From the NCBI RefSeq assembly GCF_003323715.1, contig NZ_QOIN01000070.1, positions 62,001 to 126,000 on the forward strand: a DNA stretch of 64,000 bases, read 5' to 3'. A program made the position numbers and the translations under genes. This document shows, piece by piece, positions 1-9,653 of this stretch. The notes beneath the pieces were generated by a model. That model saw only the letters and a list, made by a program, of their open reading frames with translations. It did no database searches and had not been told where the DNA came from. The stretch's first letter is position 1, and the number at the start of each line of letters is the position of its first letter. This DNA is from Streptomyces diacarni. Its GTDB lineage: Bacteria; Actinomycetota; Actinomycetes; Streptomycetales; Streptomycetaceae.

Positions 1-794
1 AGCTGTGGGCTCTGCGGTGCGGGATCGCCCACGCGCGGGCGGGCCACAGCACCGGTGGCCAGGCGCCGGAGTTCCTGCTGCTGACGGACGCCGACATCGC
101 GCACGGTCCCCACTCGCTGCGCCGTCTGGTGCGCGGGGCGCTCGCCGGGCGGCTCGACCTGGTGTCGCAGATGGCGCGGTTGCGGGTGCGTACGGGCTGG
201 GAGCGGATGATCGTGCCGGCCTTCGTGTACTTCTTCGCGCAGCTGTACCCGTTCCGCTGGGTCAACAGGCCCACGGCGCGTACCGCGGCCGCGGCGGGGG
301 GCTGCGCGCTGCTGCGGACCGAGACCGCGGTGCGGGCCCGGGTGCCGGACAGCATCAGGGACGCGGTCATCGACGACGTGACGCTGGGCCGCGCCGTCAA
401 GCGCGCCGGGGGCCGGATCTGGCTGGGCCTCGCGGACTCGGTGACGAGTGTGCGCCCGTACGCGGGCCTGCGGCCGCTGTGGCGCATGGTCTCGCGCAGC
501 GCCTACGCGCAGCTGCTCAACAACCCGCTGCTGCTGGTCGGCACCGTGGTGGGGCTGGTGTTGGTGTATCTGGTGCCGCCGGTGTGGGCGTGCGCGGGGT
601 CGCCGGTGGGTGGGGCGGCGTGGCTGCTGATGACGCTGACGTACCTGCCGATGCTGCGCTACTACGGCCAGCCGCTGTGGCTCGCGCTCCTGCTCCCGGT
701 GACGGCCGCGCTCTACCTGGCGATGACCGTCGACTCGGCGGTGCAGCACTATCGGGGCCGGGGCGCCGCGTGGAAGGGCCGCACCTACGGCTGA
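1..794 (+). CDS. hpnB: Hopanoid-associated family 2 glycosyltransferase (HpnB-like), 5' truncated by window edge
   Basis: The reading frame is open from base 3, so the gene begins before the window. It encodes LLLTDADIAH near the start, the DxD metal/nucleotide-sugar site of GT-A family 2 glycosyltransferases. DDVTLGRAVKR, RIWLGLADSV and a MVSRSAYAQL block follow, as in the HpnB family. The C-terminal third has three or four hydrophobic membrane segments (around LLLVGTVVGLVLVYLV and LLMTLTYLPM). HpnB proteins occur in hopanoid clusters, but their exact reaction is poorly defined. No other hopanoid gene is visible downstream, so the cluster, if any, lies to the left. Family confidence is high, function moderate. 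Confidence 0.8.
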   Translation, partial: LWALRCGIAHARAGHSTGGQAPEFLLLTDADIAHGPHSLRRLVRGALAGRLDLVSQMARLRVRTGWERMIVPAFVYFFAQLYPFRWVNRPTARTAAAAGGCALLRTETAVRARVPDSIRDAVIDDVTLGRAVKRAGGRIWLGLADSVTSVRPYAGLRPLWRMVSRSAYAQLLNNPLLLVGTVVGLVLVYLVPPVWACAGSPVGGAAWLLMTLTYLPMLRYYGQPLWLALLLPVTAALYLAMTVDSAVQHYRGRGAAWKGRTYG

Positions 795-824
795 CGGCGC
801 CTCCCTCGACCGGTCGGCCTCCGC

Positions 825-860
825 TCTTCCGGGGCGGACAGGTCTTCCGGTGCGGACAGG
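825..860. repeat. 18-bp tandem repeat after the glycosyltransferase gene
   Basis: Two adjacent 18-base units beginning TCTTCCGG and ending GCGGACAGG differ at one position only. They lie about 30 bases after the glycosyltransferase stop, in the short space before the convergent TerD gene end. Confidence 0.8.
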
Positions 861-903
861 CGCTCCCCGCGGCCGCGACGCCGTGCCGCGCGCCGGACCC
901 CCG

Positions 904-2373
904 TCACTTGCGCCCCGGCGTCCACTGCATGCCCCAGCCGTACTCCTGATCGACGGTGCGCTGAGGACTCATGCCCCGCTGCGGCACCAGGTAGCGCGCT
1001 TCGCGACGCACCATCAACTCGCCGCTCTCGTTGCTGATCAGGGCGAGGGCGCACACGGTGGAGGGGATGGTGCACTCGTCGAGGGAGAAGTCGACGGGCG
1101 CGCCGTGCTGCGGCCTGAGGGTGACGGTGGCGTGCAGCCCGGCGAAGCTGCGCGCGCCCTCGTAGATGGTGACGAAGATGAGGACGCGCCGCAGTTCGGC
1201 CGCGTGGTCGAGGTTGAGCGTCAGGTTCTCGCCGGTCTCCACGGCGCCGGTGCGGTCGTCGCCGTCGAGGTGGATGTAGGGCGGCCGGTGCAGCGAGCCG
1301 AAGGAGTTGCCGAGCGCCTGCACGACGCCCTTGCGGCCGTCGGCCAGCTCGTAGAGGGCGCACAGGTCCAGGTCGGGTCCCGTCAGCGCGCCCATGGCCT
1401 TGCTCAGCCGTCCGGCCAGCCCCTTGGGCTGCTGGGCCTGGGTCGTCCAGTTGAGGTTGACCCGCATGGCGCCCGAGGTGCCGCCCTGCTTGGTCAGGGA
1501 GACGGACGGCGCCTCCTTGGTGAGCGTCACCTTGCTCAGCCGCACGGGCGCGGCGGGGGCGGCGGGCGCGGGCTGAGGTGCCGGCGGTGTCGGAGCCGAG
1601 GGCGCGGGGGCCGGGGGCATGGAGGGGGCGGGCGGTGCTGGGGGTGCGTCCGCCGTCGGACCGGGGACCGAGGGGGTCGGCAGGTCGGGGGTGCTCGGCG
1701 CACCGGGGCCCTGCGGCAGGCCGGGCGCCCGCACCCCGGGGGGTTCCGGCACGTGCGGGGTGGGGGCGCTGTGCGGGTGCAGCGGCGCGCCGTTGCCGGC
1801 CGGGGCGGGCGCACCGCCCGCGGCGGACGGCTCGTCGACGCTGATGCCGAAGTCCGTGGCGAGACCGGCCAGGCCGCTGTCGTACCCCTGACCGACGGCG
1901 CGGAACTTCCACGCGCCCTGCCTGCGGTAGAGCTCCCCCAGCAGATAAGCGGTCTCGGCGGCGGCGTCGACCGGGTCGAAGCGGGCGATCTCCGGCCCGG
2001 TGGCCGGGGTTCCGGGGGCTTCGGCCTCCAGCAGGCGTACGTACAGCCCTTGCACCTGGCCGAAGCTGCCGCCGTCGGCGGAGGCCGCGATGACGATGCG
2101 GTCGATCTCCGGTTCGACGCGTGCGAGGTCGACGGTCAGCGCGTCGGTGCAGGCCTCACCTATCGGGTTCTTGCCCTCGTGGTGCACTGCCGACGAGGAG
2201 TGCCGGGGCTGGTTGTAGAAGACGAAGTCCGCGTCGGAGCGGACCTTGCCGTGCGAGTCGAGCAGGAGTGCCGACGCGTCGACGTCCGGCGCGAGCGGTC
2301 CTGACGACCAGCCCAGCTCGATCCGGACCATCGCAGCGGATACGGGGACGTTGGTCCCCTTGCGCATCGTCAT
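904..2373 (-). CDS. Two-domain TerD-family stress/tellurium-resistance-type protein
   Basis: The 489-residue product carries an N-terminal TerD domain (about residues 1-180; begins MTMRKGTNVPV, with DFVFYNQP and GKNPIGEACTDALTVDL blocks). A Pro/Ala-rich linker follows (about 181-272), then a second, diverged TerD-like domain (from VRLSKVTLTKEAPSVSLTK). TerD proteins are calcium-binding stress proteins linked to tellurite resistance and development in Streptomyces; the precise role of this long form is unknown. The ATG at 2373 is chosen because GAGGGGGAG lies just upstream and homologous TerD domains begin there; an upstream in-frame start would add 50 low-complexity residues. It is monocistronic here. 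Confidence 0.85.
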   Translation of the reverse strand: MTMRKGTNVPVSAAMVRIELGWSSGPLAPDVDASALLLDSHGKVRSDADFVFYNQPRHSSSAVHHEGKNPIGEACTDALTVDLARVEPEIDRIVIAASADGGSFGQVQGLYVRLLEAEAPGTPATGPEIARFDPVDAAAETAYLLGELYRRQGAWKFRAVGQGYDSGLAGLATDFGISVDEPSAAGGAPAPAGNGAPLHPHSAPTPHVPEPPGVRAPGLPQGPGAPSTPDLPTPSVPGPTADAPPAPPAPSMPPAPAPSAPTPPAPQPAPAAPAAPVRLSKVTLTKEAPSVSLTKQGGTSGAMRVNLNWTTQAQQPKGLAGRLSKAMGALTGPDLDLCALYELADGRKGVVQALGNSFGSLHRPPYIHLDGDDRTGAVETGENLTLNLDHAAELRRVLIFVTIYEGARSFAGLHATVTLRPQHGAPVDFSLDECTIPSTVCALALISNESGELMVRREARYLVPQRGMSPQRTVDQEYGWGMQWTPGRK

Positions 2374-2487
2374 AGCCACTCCCCCTCGGGCTCGGTGGGC
2401 CCCGCGTTCCGGTCCCTTCCAACCTATTGCACGCGTCCGCGCCCGCCGAAGCCCCTCCGCGCTCTTCTCGCCGCAGCCCGCGAAAGT

Positions 2488-2502
2488 CGAACAACTTGTT
2501 CG
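2488..2502. promoter_or_regulatory. 15-bp palindrome, candidate operator
   Basis: CGAACAA-C-TTGTTCG is a perfect inverted repeat with one central base, 115 bases upstream of the TerD start. It resembles the GAAC/GTTC arms of actinobacterial SOS boxes but has five rather than four bases between them, so a LexA assignment is not supported. The binding protein is unknown. Confidence 0.45.
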
Positions 2503-2636
2503 GGCAGGGGCGTTTGGGGGCATTGCCGGTGGGCTTATGCTTCTGTCAGCTTCTCCTCCCGCGCGCCCGTATCAGGAGACAGGCGGGAACGAGCCGTCTC
2601 GCCATGCCTGACCGCGTGTCAACACGGTCGGTATGA

Positions 2637-2652
2637 GGGGGCTTCGGCCCCC
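2637..2652 (+). terminator. UUCG tetraloop hairpin
   Basis: GGGGGC-TTCG-GCCCCC forms a six-pair stem with a very stable UUCG loop when read on the plus strand. No annotated gene ends just before it, so it could end a small RNA or act as a structural element. Confidence 0.45.
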
Positions 2653-2796
2653 GGTCGAGCTCCTCCCGCGCGCTCCCCTGGCGCGGTCGCTCCCGCGAGG
2701 TGAAAACAGGTGCCCGCCTGCGGTGATGCGGGTGGGCCAGGCGTTGTGTGTGTACCTCTCTAGTGCCGATGCGGATTGTGGGCTTACCTTATGAGC

Positions 2797-3483
2797 ATGA
2801 CCTCCCCCCGCAGCTCTTACAGCGGCGGCTACTACGCTGCATCGTCCTATCCCGAGACGCCGATCTACGACATGCTCGTCGCTGAGCGGGGCACACCGCA
2901 GATCGCTCCCATCCGGGTGCCGTCGGCCTATGACACGGGGAGTACGGGCGGCGCGCTCGCGGCGCTGCCCCCGGCACTGCCCGCGGGCCCCGACCTGCGG
3001 CAGCCGCAGATGCCGCAGCCCGCTCCGCTGCAGCACGCACCCGCGCCCGGATACGGATATCCGGGCGCTGCCGCACCCCAGCCCCCGGCGCCGCAGCCCG
3101 TAGCGCAGCAGGCCGCGCCGATGCGCCAGCAGCCCGTCCGGCAGGCTCCGGCCGCCCTTCCGCCCGGCGGAGGCTCGGGCATGCAGGGCGGCCCTGTTCC
3201 GCTCCAGCACACGCCCGCGCCGCACATTCCGCAGCAGGCGCCGCCGCGCGGCTACGGCTACCCGGGGCCGCAGGGCCCGGCGCAGCCGCAGGCACCGATG
3301 CAGCAGATGCCGCAGCAGCCGCAGCCGCAGGTCCAGGTGCAGCAGTACCAGCAGCAGGCGATGCACAACCAGGCGACGCAGTACATGCGTCCGGTGGCCC
3401 CGCGCCCGGCGGCTCCCCGCCAGATGCCGGGCCAGCACGAGGACCCTTACGGCGGCCACCAGTACGGCGGGCGGGGGTACTGA
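2797..3483 (+). CDS. DUF6643-type Pro/Gln-rich conserved Streptomyces protein
   Basis: The 228-residue product begins MTSPRSSYSGGYYAASSYPETPIYD and continues with LVAERGTPQIAPIRVP. This N-terminal signature matches what I recall of the DUF6643 family of streptomycetes. The rest is low-complexity Pro/Gln/Ala sequence with several GYGYPG motifs and no membrane segment, so it is probably disordered. No function is known. Starts are possible at 2791 and 2797. The latter fits family starts and lies six bases after TACCTT, compatible with a leaderless message; no Shine-Dalgarno sequence is present. A strong hairpin follows the stop. Confidence 0.75.
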   Translation: MTSPRSSYSGGYYAASSYPETPIYDMLVAERGTPQIAPIRVPSAYDTGSTGGALAALPPALPAGPDLRQPQMPQPAPLQHAPAPGYGYPGAAAPQPPAPQPVAQQAAPMRQQPVRQAPAALPPGGGSGMQGGPVPLQHTPAPHIPQQAPPRGYGYPGPQGPAQPQAPMQQMPQQPQPQVQVQQYQQQAMHNQATQYMRPVAPRPAAPRQMPGQHEDPYGGHQYGGRGY

Positions 3484-3523
3484 CGCGCCGTCGCGAGTAC
3501 GACGCACGCGTTCGGAACGCTTG

Positions 3524-3560
3524 CGCGGGCACCGCCGTGGGGGAGACGGCGGTGCCCGCG
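3524..3560. terminator. Bidirectional intrinsic terminator-like hairpin
   Basis: CGCGGGCACCGCCGT pairs perfectly with ACGGCGGTGCCCGCG around a 7-base loop. It lies between the convergent ends of the DUF6643 and DUF779 genes. There is no U tract, as is usual in streptomycetes. Confidence 0.8.
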
Positions 3561-3591
3561 GGTGTGTACGGACCCCGGGGCGCCGGAGTGC

Positions 3592-3980
3592 TCAGCTACC
3601 GACCAGCCGCGACCTGATCAAGAAGCGCACCCCCTCGGGGGCCTCCAGTGAGAAGCCGCTGCCCCTTCCCTCGACGACGTCGACGGTCAGATGGGTGTGG
3701 CTCCAGAGCGCGAACTGCGCGGACGACATCCAAAACGGGACGGGTTCGGCCACGCCGTCGATCTCCAGCTCGCCGAGCAGCACGTCGGAGCCGCCCGTGC
3801 GGAACTCGCCCCTGCCGTAGCACATGGGACTGCTGCCGTCGCAACAGCCGCCGGACTGGTGGAACATCAGCGGCCCGTGCTTGGCGGTGAGCGTCCGCAG
3901 CAGTTCGGCGGCCGCGGGCGTGACGGCGACCCGCTCGGGCTCCGCCGGCTCGGACTCCGACCGCTCGTCAGGCGTGCCCA

Positions 3981-3981
<1 letters not shown>
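3592..3981 (-). CDS. DUF779 family protein, partner of aldehyde dehydrogenase
   Basis: This 129-residue protein contains the DUF779 signature FHQSGGCCDGSSPMCY with its paired cysteines, then LGEL..VPFWMS and HTHLTVDVVEGRGSGFSLE. DUF779 genes are repeatedly found directly after acetaldehyde-type aldehyde dehydrogenases; the biochemical role is unknown, though the Cys/His content suggests metal binding. Its ATG overlaps the dehydrogenase stop by one base (TGATG), indicating translational coupling. Length is typical of the family. Confidence 0.9.
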
Positions 3982-5504
<1,523 letters not shown>

Positions 5505-5612
5505 GCTCTGCCTCCCTGTGCTGGCCGGCTCCTGCGCCGGCCGACTCGTACGGGCCCCGCCCGCCGGTCGGCGCACGCGGGTCGGCGCGGCCGACCGGCG
5601 GGTGGTGCCGGG

Positions 5613-5645
5613 AGGCTAGTCCCCGCGACGTTGCGGATACGTTGC
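5613..5645 (-). promoter_or_regulatory. Aldehyde dehydrogenase promoter with 11-bp-period heptamer repeats
   Basis: Read on the minus strand, GCAACGT (5645-5639) and GCAACGT (5634-5628) lie exactly 11 bases apart. They are followed after 9 bases by TAGCCT (5618-5613), a good -10 hexamer. Direct heptamers one helical turn apart, just upstream of -10, are the site architecture of SARP-type winged-helix regulators. The upstream regulator (5725-7017) ends in such a winged helix and is the best candidate to bind here. Confidence 0.55.
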
Positions 5646-5668
5646 GAGCGCTGACGGTGTCCGGCATG

Positions 5669-5727
5669 CCGCCGCTCGTCACGCGCGGGTGTCCCGCCGC
5701 TCGTCATGCTGGCGTCCCGGCCCGTCA
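5669..5727. repeat. Repeats running down from the regulator stop codon
   Basis: CCGCCGCTCGTCA occurs exactly at 5669-5681 and 5694-5706, and a related GGCCCGTCA ends at 5727. The last copy contains the complement of the regulator stop codon, so each copy presents a TGA on the minus strand. The periods are 25 and 21 bases. Confidence 0.7.
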
Positions 5728-7017
5728 CGCTCTACGGGCGGTCCCGACCGCGCCCGGTGCCAGCCCGTAGAGCGCGCTCAGTTCGCGCACCCTGGCCGCT
5801 GTACGCGCTGACGGGCGCAGGCCGTGCAGGGCCTCCCACACCTCAAGGTCGTCCTCCGCGCCCGCGGTGCACAGCCACCGCTCCAGCAGCCCTGGTTCGG
5901 CGCCGGACAGCAGGTGGCGGCGGAGTCGGTTCTCCAGCAGCCGGCGGAGCCGCACCACTCCGGGGGCCTCGGAGGCGGGCAGCAGCGGACCCGTGTAGGC
6001 GTCGAGCGCCGCGGCGGGATCGTCCGCGGCCAGCGCCTCGCCCACGGCGTCGTAGTCGGTGTACGGGCGGTGCCGTAACCGGTAGGGGCGGGAGGCCAGC
6101 AGCGGTCCGAGCAGCTGCCGCAGCCGGGAGAGTTCGGCGCGCAGGGTGACGGGGTTGACGTCGCGTTCCCCGTACAGCTCGCGGGCGAGCGCCTCACCGG
6201 TCAGCCCGTCGGGGTGCGCGGCGAGCAGCAGCAGGATCTCGCTGTGCCGCCGCCCGAGCCGCAGACTGCCCGCCCCGGGGCGGTGGAGGCGGGCCTCGTC
6301 GCGGCCGAGAACGGCGAGCAGGCCGCCGTCGGGTGGCGTGCCGGCGTCATCCGGGCCCGGGCCCAGCGCGGCGAGACGGGCCTCGGCGGCCCGCGCCGTG
6401 GCCTGGACGAGGGCGAGGCTGTGCGGAGAGGCGAGGTGGTCGCCGCCCGTGAGGTCGACGGCGCCGACGACGCGCCCGGTGCGCGGGTCGTGCACGGGTG
6501 CGGCCGCGCACGTCCAGGCCTGTACGGGGCGGCAGTAGTGCTCGGCGGCGAAGATCTGCACGGCGTGGTCGACGGCGAGCGCCGTGCCGGGCGCGTTGGT
6601 GCCGCTGGCGCGCTCGGCCCACTGGGAGCCGGGGACGAAGTTCATCCGCTCGGCCCGGCGCAGCACTTGGGGGTGGCCCTCGACCCAGAGCATGGTGCCG
6701 CGCTCGTCGCAGACGGACAGCAGGTGGGCGCCGTCGTCGGCGATGGTGCCCAGCAGCTCGCGGAAGAGCGGCATCGCGCGGGCCAGGGGGTGACGTTCGC
6801 GGCGCAGGGCGAGGCCCGCGTCGTCCACCTCGACACCGGCCATGCTCTCGGGAGCCAGCCGCGCCCCGGCGCAGCGCCGCCACGAGTCGGCCACCACCTC
6901 GCGTACGGGCGCGTCGACGGTACCGCCGGTCAGGAACGTCTCGTGGGCGCGGCGCAGGGCTCCGGCCCGCTGGGCCGCGTCCGCTCCCGCCTCGAGCGCC
7001 AGCCATGGATTGCGCAC
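5725..7017 (-). CDS. GAF-domain regulator with C-terminal SARP-like winged helix; contains a TTA codon
   Basis: The 430-residue protein has an AcoR-type N-terminus with a GAF domain (about residues 70-240, including NFVPGSQWAERASGTNAPG and AEHYCRPVQAWTCAAAPV) but no sigma-54 AAA+ module. A C-terminal winged helix is present (GRRHSEILLLLAAHPDGL, then ELYGERDVNPVTLRAELSRLR). Proteins of this build sit next to aldehyde dehydrogenase genes in streptomycetes and are presumed to activate them in response to aldehyde or redox signals. The GTG start at 7017 is followed by RNPWLALE. A leucine in the winged helix is encoded by TTA at 6076-6078, so translation probably depends on the bldA tRNA. Confidence 0.85.
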   Translation of the reverse strand: MRNPWLALEAGADAAQRAGALRRAHETFLTGGTVDAPVREVVADSWRRCAGARLAPESMAGVEVDDAGLALRRERHPLARAMPLFRELLGTIADDGAHLLSVCDERGTMLWVEGHPQVLRRAERMNFVPGSQWAERASGTNAPGTALAVDHAVQIFAAEHYCRPVQAWTCAAAPVHDPRTGRVVGAVDLTGGDHLASPHSLALVQATARAAEARLAALGPGPDDAGTPPDGGLLAVLGRDEARLHRPGAGSLRLGRRHSEILLLLAAHPDGLTGEALARELYGERDVNPVTLRAELSRLRQLLGPLLASRPYRLRHRPYTDYDAVGEALAADDPAAALDAYTGPLLPASEAPGVVRLRRLLENRLRRHLLSGAEPGLLERWLCTAGAEDDLEVWEALHGLRPSARTAARVRELSALYGLAPGAVGTARRA

Positions 7018-7166
7018 CCCGTCATCGTGCAGCGGGCGCAGCCGGCGGGCAACGCCCCGGACGAGTCGGGCCGGCAGCCACGGGCGCGGGGCGCGTCCGG
7101 GGTGTCATACGGGATGCGGGGGGCGCGCGGGGTGTCGGATCCGCCCCGGCCTGGTACCCATCCGGC

Positions 7167-9578
7167 ATGCCGGAACACGAGCCCCTCACCGAGCGTGAGG
7201 CCGACGGGCTGGACGCGCACTGGCGCGCCCTGAACTACCTGTCGGCCTGCCAGCTCTACCTGCGCGCCAACCCGCTGCTGAGCGAGCCGCTGCGCCCCGA
7301 GCACATCAAGCCGAGGCTGCTGGGCCACTGGGGCACCTGCCCGGGGCTGACCCTGCTCTACACCCACCTCAACCGGCTGATCCGCACCCGCGGCCGCCGC
7401 ACGCTGGGGGTGTGGGGTCCTGGCCACGGGGCCGCGGCGGTGCTCTCGGGCGCCTGGCTGGAGGGCACCTACTCTCAGCTGCGCCCCGACGTGCCGCGCG
7501 ACGAGGAGGGCATGCACAGGCTGTTCGCGGAGTTCTCGCAGCCGGGTGGGGTCCCCAGTCACACGGCGCCGAGTGTGCCGGGATCGATCCAGGAGGGCGG
7601 GGAGCTCGGGTACGCGCTGGCGCACGCCTTCGGCGCGGCGTTCGACAATCCCGACCTGCTGGTGTGCGCGGTCGTGGGAGACGGCGAGGCGGAGACGGGT
7701 CCGCTGGCAGGATCGTGGCACGCGAACAAGTTCCTGGACCCGGTGCACGACGGCGCCGTGCTCCCGGTTCTGCATCTGAACGGGTACAAGATCGCCAACC
7801 CGACGGTCCTGGCCCGGCTGCCCGAGGACGAACTGGAAGCGCTGATGCGCGGCTACGGCTACGACCCGCTGTTCGTCACCGCGGACCCGGACACCCCGCC
7901 CGCGCAGGCGCACCGCGCGCTGGCCGGCGCGCTCGATTCGGCGATGGAGCGGATCGACGCCATCCAGCGTGCGGCCCGCGAGGGCGGTGGCGGTGCGGCC
8001 CGTGAGGGCGGTGACGGTGCGCGGGCCAGGCCGCGCTGGCCGATGCTGGTGCTGCGCACTCCCAAGGGCTGGTCGGGGCCGCGGGAGCTGGACGGGGTCC
8101 CGGTGGAGGACACCTGGCGTGCGCACCAGGTGCCGCTGCCCGGGGTGCGGGACCATCCGGAACGGCTGCGGCAGCTGGAGCGGTGGCTCCGCTCCTACCG
8201 GCCCGAAGAGCTGTTCGACGAAGCGGGCAGGCCGCGCCCGCGGGTACTGGAGTGGGTACCCGAGGGCGACCTGCGCCTGGGCGCCGTCCCCGAGGCCAAC
8301 GGCGGACGGCTGCTGCGCGAGCTGCCGCTGCCCGGCCTGGAGTCCTGCGCGGTGGCCGTCGAGCGGCCAGGCGCCTCCTCCCACGAGCCGACGCGCGAGC
8401 TGGGCTCCTTCCTGCGGGAGCTGCTGCGCGACACCGAGGAGCGGCGCGACTTCCGCCTGTTCGGGCCCGACGAGACGGACTCCAACCACCTGAGCGCCGT
8501 CTTCGACGCCACCGACCGCGGCTGGCAGGCGGAGCTGCTCCCCACCGACCAGCACCTGGGCCGCCACGGGCGCGTACTGGAGGTCCTGTCCGAACACCTG
8601 TGCCAGGGCTGGCTGGAGGGGTACGTCCTCACCGGCAGGAGTGGCATGTTCGCCTCCTACGAGGCGTTCACCAACCTCGTCTCCAGCATGGCCTCGCAAC
8701 ACGTGAAGTGGGTGCACAGCGCCCGCGAGGTCCCCTGGCGCCGCCCCGTCGCCGCCCTCAACTACCTGCTCACCTCGCACGCCTGGCGCCAGGACCACAA
8801 CGGCTTCTCCCACCAGGACCCGGGCTTCATCGACCACGTGCTCAACAAGAGCCCCGACGTGGTGCGCGTCTACCTGCCGCCGGACACCAACACCCTGCTG
8901 TGCGTCACCGACCACGCGCTGCGCACCCGCGACACCGTCAACGTGGTGGTGGCGGGCAAGCACCCCTGCTTCGACTGGCTCGACCTCGACGCGGCCCGCG
9001 ACCACTGCGCGCGCGGCGTCGGCGTGTGGGAGTGGGCCGGAACCGAGCACGGCCGCAACGGGCCCGACGTGGTCCTCGCGTGCGCCGGTGACATCCCCAC
9101 CCAGGAGACGCTGGCGGCCGCCTCACTGCTGCGCGAGTGGCTGCCCGAGGTGGCCGTGCGGGTGGTGAACGTGGTGGACATGGCGCGGCTCATGCGCCAC
9201 CGCGACCATCCGCACGGCATGGCCGACACCGAGTTCGACGCTCTCTTCACCCGCGACAGGCCGGTCATCTTCGCCTACCACGGCTACCCGTGGCTGGTGC
9301 ACCGCCTGGTCTACGGGCGCACCGTCCACCCGAAGCTCGCCGTGCGCGGCTACCGCGAGTCGGGGTCCACGACGACGCCGTTCGACATGGTGGTGCGCAA
9401 CGACATGGACCGCTACCACCTGGTCATGGACGTGATCGACCGGACGGAGGGGCTGGGCGCGCGCGCCGCGACCGTACGGCAGCGCGCGGCCGACCTGCGC
9501 GAGCGCCACCACCGCTACATCCTCGAACACGGCGAGGACATGCCCGAGGTCACCGCATGGCGCTGGCCCGGCAGGTGA
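7167..9578 (+). CDS. xfp: Xylulose-5-phosphate/fructose-6-phosphate phosphoketolase
   Basis: The 803-residue thiamine-diphosphate enzyme splits xylulose-5-P (and usually fructose-6-P) with phosphate to acetyl-P plus an aldose phosphate. Family blocks are present throughout: GHWGTCPGLTLLYTHLNRLI near residue 55, GPGHGAAAV, the TPP motif GDGEAETGPLAGSWHANKF, and RTPKGWSGP. The C-terminal half contains WRQDHNGFSHQDPGFIDH, LPPDTNTLL and GKHPCFDWL. A Gly/Arg-rich insertion (around residues 270-285) interrupts a loop but not a motif. ATG at 7167 fits the family N-terminus. It is divergent from the GAF regulator and convergent with encapsulin genes. Confidence 0.97.
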   Translation: MPEHEPLTEREADGLDAHWRALNYLSACQLYLRANPLLSEPLRPEHIKPRLLGHWGTCPGLTLLYTHLNRLIRTRGRRTLGVWGPGHGAAAVLSGAWLEGTYSQLRPDVPRDEEGMHRLFAEFSQPGGVPSHTAPSVPGSIQEGGELGYALAHAFGAAFDNPDLLVCAVVGDGEAETGPLAGSWHANKFLDPVHDGAVLPVLHLNGYKIANPTVLARLPEDELEALMRGYGYDPLFVTADPDTPPAQAHRALAGALDSAMERIDAIQRAAREGGGGAAREGGDGARARPRWPMLVLRTPKGWSGPRELDGVPVEDTWRAHQVPLPGVRDHPERLRQLERWLRSYRPEELFDEAGRPRPRVLEWVPEGDLRLGAVPEANGGRLLRELPLPGLESCAVAVERPGASSHEPTRELGSFLRELLRDTEERRDFRLFGPDETDSNHLSAVFDATDRGWQAELLPTDQHLGRHGRVLEVLSEHLCQGWLEGYVLTGRSGMFASYEAFTNLVSSMASQHVKWVHSAREVPWRRPVAALNYLLTSHAWRQDHNGFSHQDPGFIDHVLNKSPDVVRVYLPPDTNTLLCVTDHALRTRDTVNVVVAGKHPCFDWLDLDAARDHCARGVGVWEWAGTEHGRNGPDVVLACAGDIPTQETLAAASLLREWLPEVAVRVVNVVDMARLMRHRDHPHGMADTEFDALFTRDRPVIFAYHGYPWLVHRLVYGRTVHPKLAVRGYRESGSTTTPFDMVVRNDMDRYHLVMDVIDRTEGLGARAATVRQRAADLRERHHRYILEHGEDMPEVTAWRWPGR

Positions 9579-9591
9579 CCCGACGCCCCGG

Positions 9592-9627
9592 CTCGGGGGC
9601 GGCCCACCACGGTGGGCCGCCCCCGAG
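9592..9627. terminator. Bidirectional terminator between xfp and encapsulin genes
   Basis: CTCGGGGGCGGCCCACC pairs perfectly with GGTGGGCCGCCCCCGAG across a two-base centre. It separates the convergent phosphoketolase and encapsulin genes. Confidence 0.85.
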
Positions 9628-9653
9628 ACCGGCGTTCATACCTCGGCGTCCTC

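Larger units (their letters stand above)
2374..2796. other. Long divergent intergenic region with palindrome and hairpin
   Basis: This 423-base spacer separates the TerD gene (minus strand) from the DUF6643 gene (plus strand). It holds a 15-base palindrome at 2488-2502, a possible plus-strand promoter near 2514-2541 and a UUCG-capped hairpin at 2637-2652. No convincing protein gene is seen; the open frames in it have poor codon bias. Confidence 0.6.

Noticed and set aside
785..1912. A long minus-strand open frame in an alternative frame of the TerD region (Arg/Ala/Pro-rich).
   Set aside because: It is a GC-bias shadow with no motif; the TerD frame carries recognisable domains and a ribosome site.
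2488..2502. A LexA/SOS box upstream of the TerD gene.
   Set aside because: The GAAC and GTTC arms are separated by five bases instead of four, so it does not fit the actinobacterial LexA consensus.
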